Program-made: the position numbers and the translations under genes | Notes under the pieces: generated by a model | Database searches by the model: none | What the model was told of the DNA's origin: nothing | What the model saw: the letters and a program-made list of their open reading frames with translations, nothing else | NCBI RefSeq assembly: GCF_013394305.1 | Contig: NZ_AP019810.1 | Coordinates: forward strand, 62,001-126,000 | Source: Enterococcus mundtii | GTDB taxonomy: Bacteria; Bacillota; Bacilli; Lactobacillales; Enterococcaceae | Reading direction: 5' to 3' | DNA: 64,000 nucleotides | Shown here: piece after piece, positions 17,785-26,676 of the stretch | Position numbering within the stretch: position 1 is the stretch's first letter | Layout: every line of letters begins with the position of its first letter

Positions 17785-17813
17785 AGGTTGGGCTTAATGC
17801 CTAGCCTTTTTTG
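17785..17813 (+). terminator. Terminator after the DUF308 gene
   Basis: AGGTTGGGC-TTAAT-GCCTAGCCT followed by TTTTTT. The stem has two G-T pairs. Confidence 0.7.
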
Positions 17814-17941
17814 TCCTGCGGTTTCATATATCCATACAATGGACGATACTACATAAATAACGTTATTTATGTTATCCTGTTTAGTAGGTCATTTGACACG
17901 AATAAAATAAATTCTTTTTTGAGAAAGGAAGGATGAAAAGA

Positions 17942-19093
17942 ATGGAATTTATAGGTATTCTCTGTTTGATCTTGTTAGCGACAACCATTGGCTCTCACCT
18001 TTCACGGAGGTTTGGTGTACCTGCGGTGATCGGTCAACTACTCGTTGGCGTCTTGCTTGGTGGTGCGGGTCTGGGATGGGTGCATCCAAATATTCTCGTC
18101 CACGATTTTTCAGAAATAGGTGTCATTTTATTGATGTTTTTAGCTGGACTGGAAAGCGATCTTTCTCTTTTGAAAAAATACTTTCGACCAGGAATGTTCG
18201 TTGCTTTATTAGGGATCATACTCCCCGTATTATTTGGTTGGTTGACGGGTGAAATTTTCCAAGTCACAAGGAATGAAGCTATCTTCTTTGGAATCATCCT
18301 CGCAGCAACTTCTGTTAGTATCTCTGTTGAGGTATTGAAAGAACTTCATGTAGTCAACACAAAAGAAGGTTCGACTATCTTAGGTGCTTCAGTAGTTGAT
18401 GACATTCTTGTCGTGTTGGTGTTAAGTTTCAGCTTATCATTTTTGACAGGAGAATCTGGTAGCAGCCTCCCTTTACCGCTTCTTTTATTGGAGCAAGTGA
18501 TCTACTTTATTTTTATATTTTTATTAGTCAAATGGATTGCCCCATTTTTGATGTCACTAGCTGGAAAAATCTATGCCAACTCTGCGATTATCATTGTTTC
18601 CTTGGTTTTATGTCTAGGTATGTCCTACATCGCTGATTTGATCGGACTAAGTTCAGTTATTGGTGCATTTTTTGCAGGAATCGCGGTGAGTCAAACATCG
18701 GTCAAAGAAGAAGTGTATCATAATGTCGAGGCATTAGGTTATGCCGTATTTATTCCAGTCTTTTTTGTCAGTGTTGGACTAGAAGTCGATTTCTCTAACT
18801 TTGGAGAACAATTGATTTTTATCTTGATCCTAACAACTGTTGCAGTCTTGACTAAACTTGGTGGTGGTTATCTAGGGGCGAAAGTAGCCGGTTTCTCAAC
18901 GAATAGTGCCTTTATGGTAGGAGCTGGCATGATCTCACGTGGTGAAATGGCACTGATCATCTTGCAAATTGGACAACAAAGCCAATTGATTGAAGCAAAA
19001 TATTATTCTCCACTTGTGATCGTAATCTTATTAAGTACTTTGATCTCTCCATTGATTCTTAAATACTTTACTAGAAAAGTGTATCATGGGTGA
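17942..19093 (+). CDS. napA: Na+/H+ antiporter NapA (CPA2 family)
   Basis: Electroneutral-type sodium/proton exchanger in the plasma membrane. The 383-residue protein starting MEFIGILCLILLATTIGSHLSRRFGVPAVIGQ matches the length and start of Enterococcus hirae NapA. About 12 transmembrane helices are evident, with the ion-binding acidic pair in GASVVDDILVVLVLS and the half-helix regions ATSVSISVEVL and GMISRGEMALIIL. I place the start at 17942 rather than three codons upstream, because the GGAAGG ribosome binding site directly abuts the earlier ATG. Confidence 0.92.
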   Translation: MEFIGILCLILLATTIGSHLSRRFGVPAVIGQLLVGVLLGGAGLGWVHPNILVHDFSEIGVILLMFLAGLESDLSLLKKYFRPGMFVALLGIILPVLFGWLTGEIFQVTRNEAIFFGIILAATSVSISVEVLKELHVVNTKEGSTILGASVVDDILVVLVLSFSLSFLTGESGSSLPLPLLLLEQVIYFIFIFLLVKWIAPFLMSLAGKIYANSAIIIVSLVLCLGMSYIADLIGLSSVIGAFFAGIAVSQTSVKEEVYHNVEALGYAVFIPVFFVSVGLEVDFSNFGEQLIFILILTTVAVLTKLGGGYLGAKVAGFSTNSAFMVGAGMISRGEMALIILQIGQQSQLIEAKYYSPLVIVILLSTLISPLILKYFTRKVYHG

Positions 19094-19107
19094 TTCGTTC
19101 TCAGATA

Positions 19108-19158
19108 AATAGAGCCTTTCTACTAGATTTCTCGAATCTAATAGAAAGGCTCTATTTT
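19108..19158 (+). terminator. Terminator after napA
   Basis: AATAGAGCCTTTCTA...TAGAAAGGCTCTATTTTT. Long perfect arms with an inner AGATT/AATCT stem. Confidence 0.85.
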
Positions 19159-19161
19159 TGA

Positions 19162-19446
19162 TCAAATAATATGCTCTTTGCTATCGTTCCATAACTCTTC
19201 TGGCGAGTAATAATCATTTTCATTCAGAACAAGAGTGCCATCTGGTTGAATTTCAATGGTCGATCCTACCCAGGTTGTTTGTGAAGCCAATAAACTATTC
19301 TTTCTCTTGCCATTTTTCATCGAAAAAGCTTCTGCATGTTCTTTGGCTAAATGTGATTTTAAATATCTTGTTTCCCCATTATCAAATTAGATCTTCAACA
19401 TGCTTGCTGCCATCTCCGCTTTTACTGCTCTTGGGACATCAGTCAT
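19162..19446 (-). pseudogene. Hypothetical protein gene with one in-frame stop
   Basis: A 95-codon frame with a GGAGGAGAT ribosome binding site reads MTDVPRAVKAEMAASMLKI, then TAA at codon 20, then FDNGETRYLKSHLAKEHAEAF and on to LNENDYYSPEELWNDSKEHII. The reading on both sides of the stop is clearly protein-like and in the same frame, so a single substitution (for example AAA, GAA or CAA to TAA) broke it. I do not recognise the family. Confidence 0.65.
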
Positions 19447-19548
19447 CTTATCTCCTCCTCTTGTTATTTACACTCGTTTCTATAGACTAGTGGATCACTA
19501 GAAAAGGAAAATAGCCAATGGTTTTGTATCCGATTTCACACTCTATGT

Positions 19549-21582
19549 TTATTGGTAAGTTTGGTTCAAATACTGCAATAAAGCAGGCGCTCGATTAGTA
19601 GCAGAATCGCCTTCTTCTCTGTTTTCTAACATGCTGATCACCAAGTAGCCATTTGTTTCAGGATTGATCGCATAAAGGAAACTGTTTTCTTGTCCTTTTT
19701 CATCCTGCTTTTCTTTGATTTCAGCTGTGCCAGTTTTTGCTGCAAGCGGAATGCCAAGAGCAGCTAAAGAATGTGCAGTTCCGTTAGGATCTTGCACAAC
19801 GTCGACTAAATCTGGCAAAATCGTTTGGACACTTGATTCACTGATCACATTTTTCTTATCTTTAGTTTCCTGATCCATAACTAATCGTGGATAAACTAAA
19901 CTGCCATTATTTGCAAAAACACTATACATCGCAGCTTGTTGGATCGGATTGATCAATAATTGTCCTTGCCCATAGCCTGTATCTGCCAACAAAATCTCCG
20001 AATTGAATGAGTCTTCATTTGAGATCTGCGCAGGATTCATTTGGATCGGTAAATCAAGATCTTCACCAAAAATAAATTGATTCAGTCCTTTTCTAAAGGC
20101 TTCTTCCCCCATTTTCAATGTTTCTTGTGCCATATAGATATTATCAGAATAAACTAAAGCATTTTTCAAGTTGACTTGTGGTACATCACTGACACGTGTC
20201 ACTTGGTAAGAACCCCAAGAGCTATCTTTTTGCCACTTCAATCCATTGATCGTTAAGACTTCATCTGGATTCAATGTTCCATTATCTAAGCCGATGGCTG
20301 CGGTGATCATTTTGAATGTTGAACCCGGCGCATAACCTGTCGCAAAACGACTGATAAATGGACGATTTGGGTCTTCTTCATATACTTTGTAATCATCTTG
20401 GGAAATACCGTTCGTCATTTTATTTGGGTCATAACTAGGTGAACTGACAAGGGCCAACAAATCTCCAGTTTTAGGGGCTGTCGCCACAGTAGAACCTGGT
20501 TTTCCATCTAAGCTATCGAATGCCGTTTTTTGCGCATTAGCATCGATCGTCAACTGGATATCCTGTCCATTTTTTACTTCATGTTGGAGTAAGACCGCTT
20601 TTTCATTTCCTTCTTCATCTGTGACACTTAATTTCCCGCCGTTCGTACCTCTTAATTCTTTGTCGTAAGCCATTTCTAAGCCTGAACGCCCGATTTTTCC
20701 TGTGCTACTCAACTCAGGATTTTTCTCAATGTCTTCTGCGGTGATATCTCCTACATAGCCAATCAATTGGGCAGCGGCTTCCCCTAGTGGATAATAACGA
20801 CCGTCAACTTCTTGGATCGTTGCTCCATTGGGAAGTTCTGGTGTTTCCCCATCAATGATTTTTAAAGGAACAAAGTAATCCGGTTGGACCCAATCTTGAG
20901 AAATCGCTTGTTCTATACTGGCTTCCGTCAAATCGAATGCTTCAGCGATTGCTTTGATATTCGCTGATTTTTCCTCACCCTCACCTAATTTCGCAGGTAC
21001 GACACCTAATTGTTTTAATTTCCCAGTTGTCGCTAACGGCTGTTTATTACGGTCCAAGATTTCGCCACGCGACGCTATATCTGTACTCAAGCTGACTTTA
21101 TCTTGTCCTTCCATTTGCGGAAAAATCAAATTAGGTTGCCAATTGATTTTGGTTTGGTCTCCCTCTTTGGACAAGGTTCCTTCATATGCTAAGTCTTTCA
21201 ATTCACCTAGCGTCGTATTCATTTTAGCTTTATACGTAAACTCATACGTATCATTCTCTTTTTTTGTCACGGATAAGTCTGAGAGTTTGATCCCTCTGAT
21301 CTCTGCTGCACCGTAAATGTTTTGATATTTTTCCAAAATATCTTGTTCAGTAAGATCACTATCTTTCTCTACTTGAAGTGATTTTACCGCTTCTTCATAA
21401 TTTTCCTGATTCAGGGAGTCAATAAATCCTTCAATCGTTTGTTCTCCAGCTTTTACTGCTTGTTGTTCCTGAACGTGTTGATAATAAAAGAAGCCACCAC
21501 CAGCTGCTGCAAGCAAGACGACGATTCCCGCTCCGATATAGATGCCGGTCGATTTTTTCTTTTGTCTGCCACTCCTCTTCAT
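19549..21582 (-). CDS. pbp5: Low-affinity class B penicillin-binding protein PBP5
   Basis: DD-transpeptidase that cross-links peptidoglycan and gives enterococci intrinsic beta-lactam tolerance. The 677 residues (678 in E. faecium) comprise a membrane anchor at about 13-33, an MecA_N/NTF2-like domain, a dimerisation domain (ASRGEILDRNKQPLA, GRSGLEMAYDKELRG) and the transpeptidase with STFK, SDN (YSDNIYMAQETLKMG) and KTGT (AAKTGTAEIKEK). Met follows SDNIY, as in ampicillin-susceptible E. faecium PBP5, and I see no insertion after VSDV. psr lies directly upstream. Confidence 0.94.
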   Translation of the reverse strand: MKRSGRQKKKSTGIYIGAGIVVLLAAAGGGFFYYQHVQEQQAVKAGEQTIEGFIDSLNQENYEEAVKSLQVEKDSDLTEQDILEKYQNIYGAAEIRGIKLSDLSVTKKENDTYEFTYKAKMNTTLGELKDLAYEGTLSKEGDQTKINWQPNLIFPQMEGQDKVSLSTDIASRGEILDRNKQPLATTGKLKQLGVVPAKLGEGEEKSANIKAIAEAFDLTEASIEQAISQDWVQPDYFVPLKIIDGETPELPNGATIQEVDGRYYPLGEAAAQLIGYVGDITAEDIEKNPELSSTGKIGRSGLEMAYDKELRGTNGGKLSVTDEEGNEKAVLLQHEVKNGQDIQLTIDANAQKTAFDSLDGKPGSTVATAPKTGDLLALVSSPSYDPNKMTNGISQDDYKVYEEDPNRPFISRFATGYAPGSTFKMITAAIGLDNGTLNPDEVLTINGLKWQKDSSWGSYQVTRVSDVPQVNLKNALVYSDNIYMAQETLKMGEEAFRKGLNQFIFGEDLDLPIQMNPAQISNEDSFNSEILLADTGYGQGQLLINPIQQAAMYSVFANNGSLVYPRLVMDQETKDKKNVISESSVQTILPDLVDVVQDPNGTAHSLAALGIPLAAKTGTAEIKEKQDEKGQENSFLYAINPETNGYLVISMLENREEGDSATNRAPALLQYLNQTYQ

Positions 21583-21712
21583 GTTTTGAATACCTCTCTT
21601 TATTAAAAGTACGAATCAAAGATATTCTAACACATAGAAGAGGAAATAGAACAGCAGCCCAAATGATTCTTAACCAGTACTGTTCTTATGTTAACTTTTT
21701 TTTAATCAAAAT

Positions 21713-21739
21713 AAACCAGTTCGTTTTAGGAACTGGTTT
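21713..21739 (-). terminator. Hairpin between psr and pbp5
   Basis: AAACCAGTTC-GTTTTAG-GAACTGGTTT just after the psr stop, with a moderately T-rich tail on the minus strand. It suggests that pbp5 also has its own promoter. Confidence 0.6.
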
Positions 21740-21757
21740 ATCAATATGGTTATATGG

Positions 21758-22639
21758 TTATTTGTCCAAAAACTCGTGTATCGCTTGCTGATTTTTAGTC
21801 AAGCCGATTTCCAAGACACTACCAGCTGGTGTATTATCATTGAAGTCCCAACTTTTATCAACGGGCACGGACAATGTATCGATTTTCTTCTCGTCATCTA
21901 GGAAATCTAACCCACAATCTAACAGTACACTTTCCGGTAGATTGGTTTGGATACTACCTAAAAGTTTGCCGATCGCCTTGGGTAATTTGATGATCGATGT
22001 GACATCTTTCAATTGACTGGCTACCGCCTCAACGACTTGTTGTTGTCTACGGATCCGTCCAAAATCACCTTCTTCGTCTTCACGAAAACGAGCATATTGC
22101 AGCAAGGTATTTCCGTCCATTGTTTGCTTTCCTTTTTTGATAGCTACCCCATCTAAATCCAAATCTTTTTCTGCATCGATCGTGACGCCATCTGGAAACA
22201 ATTCATCGATACAATCAATAAAATCTTGAAACGTAATACTTGCATAGTAAGGGGTCTCTAATTTGAAATTATCTTGTAAGGTTTGGTTTAATAAGTCGAT
22301 ACCTCCATATGAATAGGCGGCATTGATCTTATTCATTCCATAACCAGGAATAGAGACGTAAGAATCTCTCATGATAGAAATCAATTTGGCTTGTTTGGTC
22401 TTTTGATCATATTGGGCGACCATCAAAGAATCCGAACGACCATTTTCTTCTTTTGATCGTGCATCAGAACCAATCAATGCTACATTGATGATCGATGGGA
22501 CATCTTGTGCATTGACTTTCTCAACTGTTGCAGATTGTTTCACTGAGGAGAACCCTTGGATAAATTCAAAAGAAAAAAAGCCAATGACCATTGCAAGTAC
22601 TAACAAGATACTTAATATGATTTTCTGAAATGGTTTCAT
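21758..22639 (-). CDS. psr: Psr, LytR-CpsA-Psr family protein
   Basis: Membrane-anchored LCP enzyme. The family transfers wall polymers from lipid carriers to peptidoglycan and needs a divalent metal such as Mg2+. The 293 residues (the known Psr length) start with one transmembrane segment (IILSILLVLAMVIGFFSFEFI). The LCP core shows VALIGSDARSKEENGRSDSLMV, ISIMRDSYVSIPGYGMNKINAAYSYGG and QYARFREDEEGDFGRIRRQQQVVEA, with the Arg and Asp residues of the active site. Originally described as a repressor of pbp5, which follows it. An M-box leader lies about 300 bases upstream. Confidence 0.9.
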   Translation of the reverse strand: MKPFQKIILSILLVLAMVIGFFSFEFIQGFSSVKQSATVEKVNAQDVPSIINVALIGSDARSKEENGRSDSLMVAQYDQKTKQAKLISIMRDSYVSIPGYGMNKINAAYSYGGIDLLNQTLQDNFKLETPYYASITFQDFIDCIDELFPDGVTIDAEKDLDLDGVAIKKGKQTMDGNTLLQYARFREDEEGDFGRIRRQQQVVEAVASQLKDVTSIIKLPKAIGKLLGSIQTNLPESVLLDCGLDFLDDEKKIDTLSVPVDKSWDFNDNTPAGSVLEIGLTKNQQAIHEFLDK

Positions 22640-22723
22640 TCAGTTGCCTCTTCCTTTCAAACTCTTCTACTTGAAACGAGGACCTTTGTCTATTATGATG
22701 AATCAAGTAAAGAGTTTATTCTC

Positions 22724-22858
22724 TTACATGTCTTTGGGTCGATTGAGCTGCAACTCGTCGACCTTTTTTGTTTGTCTCTCTGTTTTATTTCGTTCGGTAT
22801 TCTTTGGAGTGAGACGAATACCTTTATTGATAAAATCAAATAGCTTGTTCCAGCGCAT
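22724..22858 (-). CDS. Possible 44-residue protein between the M-box and psr
   Basis: Starts MRWNKLFDFINKGIRLTPKN and continues with a charged Lys/Arg/Glu-rich tail ending NRPKDM. AAAGGGG abuts the ATG, too close for a normal ribosome binding site, so translation is doubtful. It is the only frame of note between the riboswitch terminator and psr and does not resemble an Mg2+ transporter. Confidence 0.3.
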   Translation of the reverse strand: MRWNKLFDFINKGIRLTPKNTERNKTERQTKKVDELQLNRPKDM

Positions 22859-22913
22859 CCCCTTTCTTGTCCAGACACAAGTTAGGCAAAGCGAGTAAAA
22901 AAGGAAAAGAAAG

Positions 22914-22956
22914 CATAAGAAAAGGTCAGAAACCTTTTCGAACAAGATTTCTGACC
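22914..22956 (-). terminator. Intrinsic terminator of the M-box expression platform
   Basis: On the minus strand GGTCAGAAA...TTTCTGACC followed by TTTTCTT, 27 bases after the M-box aptamer. This is the layout expected for a riboswitch that terminates at high Mg2+. Confidence 0.75.
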
Positions 22957-22982
22957 TAGCATCATCTCATCGTCCGAGTTTT

Positions 22983-23128
22983 AGCACTATACAACGTAAA
23001 GAACGTATTCTTAGCTATTGGAAAAAGCCTTAATCCGACAATTCCTGTTTGACCCATTGGCGTCTTTCGACGTTTCTGGGCAATAGCCTATGTTTGTATA
23101 GGAGCCTCACCTAACAAGGTTAGTACTT
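22983..23128 (-). ncRNA. M-box (ykoK) Mg2+ riboswitch aptamer
   Basis: The minus strand carries the conserved M-box blocks in order: GTTAGGTGAGGCTCCT, then TAGGCTATTGCCC, then GTCGAAAGACGCCAATGGGTC and AACAG. The closing stem is AGTACTA with TAGTGCT. A promoter lies just upstream and a terminator just downstream. M-boxes normally control Mg2+ transporters (mgtE, mgtA); none lies downstream here, where the first clear gene is psr. Confidence 0.92.
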
Positions 23129-23148
23129 ATTTGATTTTCACAAAATTT

Positions 23149-23177
23149 ATCATATTCCTCTTCCCATTGATAATCAA
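23149..23177 (-). promoter_or_regulatory. Promoter of the M-box transcript
   Basis: Minus-strand TTGATT, a 17-base spacer and TATGAT, placing the transcription start about 15 bases before the aptamer stem. Confidence 0.7.
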
Positions 23178-23288
23178 TAAAAAAAAGAATAAAATAACTA
23201 AATTAAACTTTATTTAATAAATGTAGAGCTAACGTTTGATTCTTAAATCATTTTTACACTAGAAAAAACTGCGTTATCAGCCGGATAT

Positions 23289-23903
23289 TTATTCCGGACG
23301 TAACAAGCGAATGATCTCACCTAATTTACCGTAGTCGTTTCCTGCTAAGCGGCTGATTGGTTGTAACTGTTTCGGATCGATATAGCCTGTTTGTTCATCA
23401 TAAACAGCTTCACTTATTTGATAAGTAGAAATTTGCAGTAAAAATAAATCAGCGGTTGTTTCTTGGCCTTTTTTGATCGGCACATGTTGGTATAGTGTCG
23501 TTTCAAAGGCAATACTTGCTTCATTGATTCTTGGGACGCTGATCGTATCGGATTCGGAAGTAGTGAAAGAGGTCAACGACAATTCACTTTCTTCGCTTGA
23601 TAAGCTAGCAGCTGTCTGATTCGCATCTACAAGTATTCTTTCGTCAAGAACATGGATCACCGCTTCTTTTGTATCGATAAGATGCTTTGCTGTATCTTTC
23701 CACTCCCCATTTTTTCTTTGGATAGCTAAAGAAAGTATCGGCGGATTGGAACTGACGATATTGAAGTAACTAAATGGTGCTACATTGGTCACTCCTTTTG
23801 AAGACCTTGTCGCAACCACTGCCACTGGGCGAGGGATAACTGAGCCAATCAACAGTTTATAATTTTCTCTTTCTGTTAACTCTGAAGGTACTCGTTTGAA
23901 CAT
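23289..23903 (-). CDS. Flavin reductase family protein
   Basis: A 204-residue flavin-reductase-like protein with the split-barrel FMN-binding motif (LIGSVIPRPVAVVATRSSKGVTNVAPFSYFNIVSSNPPILSLAIQ), followed by KDTAKHLIDTKEAVIHVLDE and a C-terminal GYIDPKQLQPISRLAGNDYGKLGE, which is typical of the group that supplies or uses FMN. The substrate is unknown. It is a single gene. Confidence 0.88.
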   Translation of the reverse strand: MFKRVPSELTERENYKLLIGSVIPRPVAVVATRSSKGVTNVAPFSYFNIVSSNPPILSLAIQRKNGEWKDTAKHLIDTKEAVIHVLDERILVDANQTAASLSSEESELSLTSFTTSESDTISVPRINEASIAFETTLYQHVPIKKGQETTADLFLLQISTYQISEAVYDEQTGYIDPKQLQPISRLAGNDYGKLGEIIRLLRPE

Positions 23904-24008
23904 TTGCTTTCCTACTTTCTGGTTGAATGATCATTCCTGATGATAGTCATGGTATCGGACAATCTCCTTCATTGTCAACTAAACGTTCTTATTGCAACCT
24001 TTATTCAC

Positions 24009-24043
24009 AAAAAAACACCCAGCGCAGTTTCATGCGCTGAGTG
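24009..24043 (-). terminator. Terminator of the LPMO pseudogene
   Basis: CACTCAGCGCA-TGAAAC-TGCGCTGGGTG followed by TTTTTTT on the minus strand. Confidence 0.85.
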
Positions 24044-24052
24044 TCAAATTGA

Positions 24053-25396
24053 TTATTTCAATCGGAATAATGTTGGTGCTTGGTCAGGTGCCCAAGTAAC
24101 ATCACCAAAGTTGAAATGTGGAACAATAGTTATGTAGACTCTTCCATTGTGTCTTACTTCTTCATTCATAGAATAACGTTCTGGTGAAGCCATTGAACCT
24201 ACTTTCCATTCACGGATTCCTTCGATTGTTTCATCTTGTTTCGTTGTCACTGATAAAGTGTTACTTGCATCTGAAACTTCGTCTGTTGTACTGATTGCAC
24301 GTACCACGTATGAGTATGTTGTGCCAGAAGCCAAGTTTTCATCTGTGTAGCTAGTAGATGGCGTTGAAGCCACTAACTGACCATTGCGATAGATATCATA
24401 TTGTTTGATACCTTGTGTATGGGTTGAAGCTCCCCACATCAATGACACGCTTGAAGTCGTTTCGCCCATTGAATGTAAGTTTTTAGGAGCAGTTGGTTTT
24501 TCTTCAGCAGTTGTCGCTCTAGTTGTCACTGAAATCGCTGTTTTGTCAGATGTCAATCCAGTTTGGCTAACTGCTTCGATCTCATAGTTGTATGTTGTTT
24601 CTTCATTTAGTCCTGCATCTTTAAATTCTGGATCATTTGTATTACCAACTAATTCACCGTCACGGTAAACGTTGTATGATACAGTATTGGCTTGGCCATT
24701 CCATGCTAATTCTACAGAAGAAGCAGTCACATTTGCAGCACGTACATTTTGTGGTGCTTGTGGTTTCACAGGAATAGCTGAATCACCTTTCACATCAACA
24801 TCAATCACGTTGTAGAATGCATTAGCTGTATCCGCTACATCCCAAACAGCTAAAATCACATGGTAACCTAAACGATCACTTGGTACGTTGATTGCGTGTG
24901 ATGTCGTTGTTGCTGGTGTGCCATTATGGTTGATCGTACCAATCAATTCAAAATCAGAACGTTCTAATTTATCGTTTGGATTCCAATCTGCTTTTGTCAT
25001 GTAATAATGTCATTTTGTTGTTGCATGTCCAACAGTATAGCGCCATGTAAATAAGTTTGCTCCTTGATCGATCGATTGTTTTGTCCAAAGTGATGAAGTT
25101 TGTTGATCAAGATTGAAATCACCAAGTGAACCACCTGCTGATGCAATTTGTCCATCAACTGGTCCAGCTTGTGGGTATCCTTTTAAGGCTTCTAAAGATT
25201 GAGGTTCGTTGATAACCGCTCCATATTTTTGGAAAGCAACATTCCAGTTTGTGTCTCTGTCTAAATGTCCTTGGTACCCACGACTGATAGGAGACTGTAC
25301 ATATCCGTGTGCAGATGCTTCATTCCCACCAATTGCTAGACTTGCTCCAAATAAAATACTTGAGCATAAAATGGTTCCTAAAATTTATTTTTTCAT
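24053..25396 (-). pseudogene. Chitin-active AA10 lytic polysaccharide monooxygenase, two nonsense codons
   Basis: Secreted copper LPMO: signal peptide (ILGTILCSSILFGASLAIGGNEASA), then HGYVQSPISRGYQ with the N-terminal copper histidine, the second histidine in YTVGHATT, and AA10 end ILAVWDVADTANAFYNVIDVD. Two fibronectin-III domains and a C-terminal CBM5/12-type chitin-binding module (REWKVGSM...YSMNEEVRHNGRVYIT) follow. The frame of 448 codons, with a GGAGGG ribosome binding site, holds TAA at codon 4 (25385-25387, expected Lys) and TGA at 25010-25012 (expected Trp before HYYMTKADWNPN). Everything else is well preserved, suggesting recent inactivation or sequence errors. Confidence 0.9.
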
Positions 25397-25834
25397 GTTT
25401 CCCTCCGTAATTAACGATTAATATAGATAACTTCAACTTTTTTCAAAAATTTCATATTATGTATTTTTTTTGTTATCTTAAACTAAGAATAACAGACAAA
25501 TATGTTTAAATCTAACCAGTTATTACCGCAAGCAAGGTAATAATAAATTACAAAAAAAATGTTGAATCACCGTACAAAACGTTCTTTAAACAAGATTTTA
25601 TGGATGTATTTTAGTATTGGAATAATTGAAAAAAATATTGATCGTCTATATTCTTGATTTTTTATTATAAATCAGCAAATTTTTAACTATTAAAATTTCG
25701 TTATTTCTTATTTATGAAAAAAACTATAACTCTAACTATAATAACAACTAATCCCTTACTCTTTTGCTAGTGTAAGTTCATTCATTTGCGGTATCGATTG
25801 CTTCATCATATGATGATACAAAGGGGGAGTATTT
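25397..25834. other. AT-rich intergenic region
   Basis: About 440 bases between the divergent LPMO pseudogene and the ankyrin lipoprotein gene. It must hold both promoters. No coding-like frame, tRNA or strong terminator is visible. Confidence 0.5.
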
Positions 25835-26602
25835 ATGAAAGCTTGGCTGATCGTGCCCTTTGCCGTTTTATTGTTTTCATTAACGGGTTGTGAAGAGCCA
25901 CAGCAGATGACTGTTCCTGATCAAACGAAAAGCACTAGTTCTACTGTCGAACAAATAACCACTGAACAAACCGATCATTTAATCGAAGAAACGGAGGAAT
26001 CGCTTGTGAGTTACCCATCTGGCAGTTTATTAGCCGCAGTCGAAGACAACGATCGAAAGAAAGTTGAGGATATTTTACAAACAGAGTATTCAATCGATGA
26101 ACAAAATGACAAAGGCGAAACACCTTTACTAATTGCCACACATCATGATTTTGTCGAGATCGCCAAACTTCTGATCGATCATGGTGCGTCAATCGATATC
26201 CAAGATGCGATTCAAGACAGCCCTTACCTTTACGCTGGAGCACAAGGAAAAACAGAGATCCTATCTTATATGTTGGAACAGCGTGAACCAAATCAAGCAA
26301 TCGTCAATCGTTTTGGCGGTAATGCCTTGATTCCAGCAGCTGAAAAGGGCCATTTAGACAATGTGAAACTCCTGTTAACCGACGCACGTGTGGGCATCGA
26401 CCATCAAAATAATTATGGTTATACCGCGTTGATTGAAGCAGTTGCTTTACGTGATGGTTCTGAAATCTATCAACAAATCGTTCAAGAACTGTTGAATCAT
26501 GGCGCAGACAAAACGTTACGTGACAATCAAGGGAAAACTGCGGAAGATTACGCAAGAGAACTGGGATATACTGAGCTATTGGCACAACTATCTCAATCAT
26601 AA
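25835..26602 (+). CDS. Ankyrin-repeat lipoprotein
   Basis: A 255-residue lipoprotein. A signal peptide with lipobox (VPFAVLLFSLTGC) is followed by a Ser/Thr/Glu-rich linker and about five ankyrin repeats from residue 65 (SLLAAVEDNDRKKVEDIL, KGETPLLIATHHDFVEIAKLLIDHGASIDI, and so on to KTLRDNQGKTAEDYARELGY). It probably binds a protein partner at the outer face of the membrane. An AAAGGGGG ribosome binding site precedes the ATG. Confidence 0.88.
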   Translation: MKAWLIVPFAVLLFSLTGCEEPQQMTVPDQTKSTSSTVEQITTEQTDHLIEETEESLVSYPSGSLLAAVEDNDRKKVEDILQTEYSIDEQNDKGETPLLIATHHDFVEIAKLLIDHGASIDIQDAIQDSPYLYAGAQGKTEILSYMLEQREPNQAIVNRFGGNALIPAAEKGHLDNVKLLLTDARVGIDHQNNYGYTALIEAVALRDGSEIYQQIVQELLNHGADKTLRDNQGKTAEDYARELGYTELLAQLSQS

Positions 26603-26619
26603 TATAAATATAAACGCTG

Positions 26620-26667
26620 AAAAAACTCCCTCAAATGCGGTGTACACGCATTTGAGGGAGTTTTTTC
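26620..26667. terminator. Bidirectional terminator
   Basis: AAAAAACTCCCTCAAATGCG...CGCATTTGAGGGAGTTTTTT, a 20-base perfect stem between the converging lipoprotein gene and the nucleotidase operon. Confidence 0.92.
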
Positions 26668-26676
26668 ATCCTATTT

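Noticed and set aside
22724-22945. Longer 73-residue frame through the M-box terminator
   Set aside because: Its start lies inside the riboswitch terminator hairpin and the first half is low-complexity; only the last 44 codons are worth listing, with low confidence.
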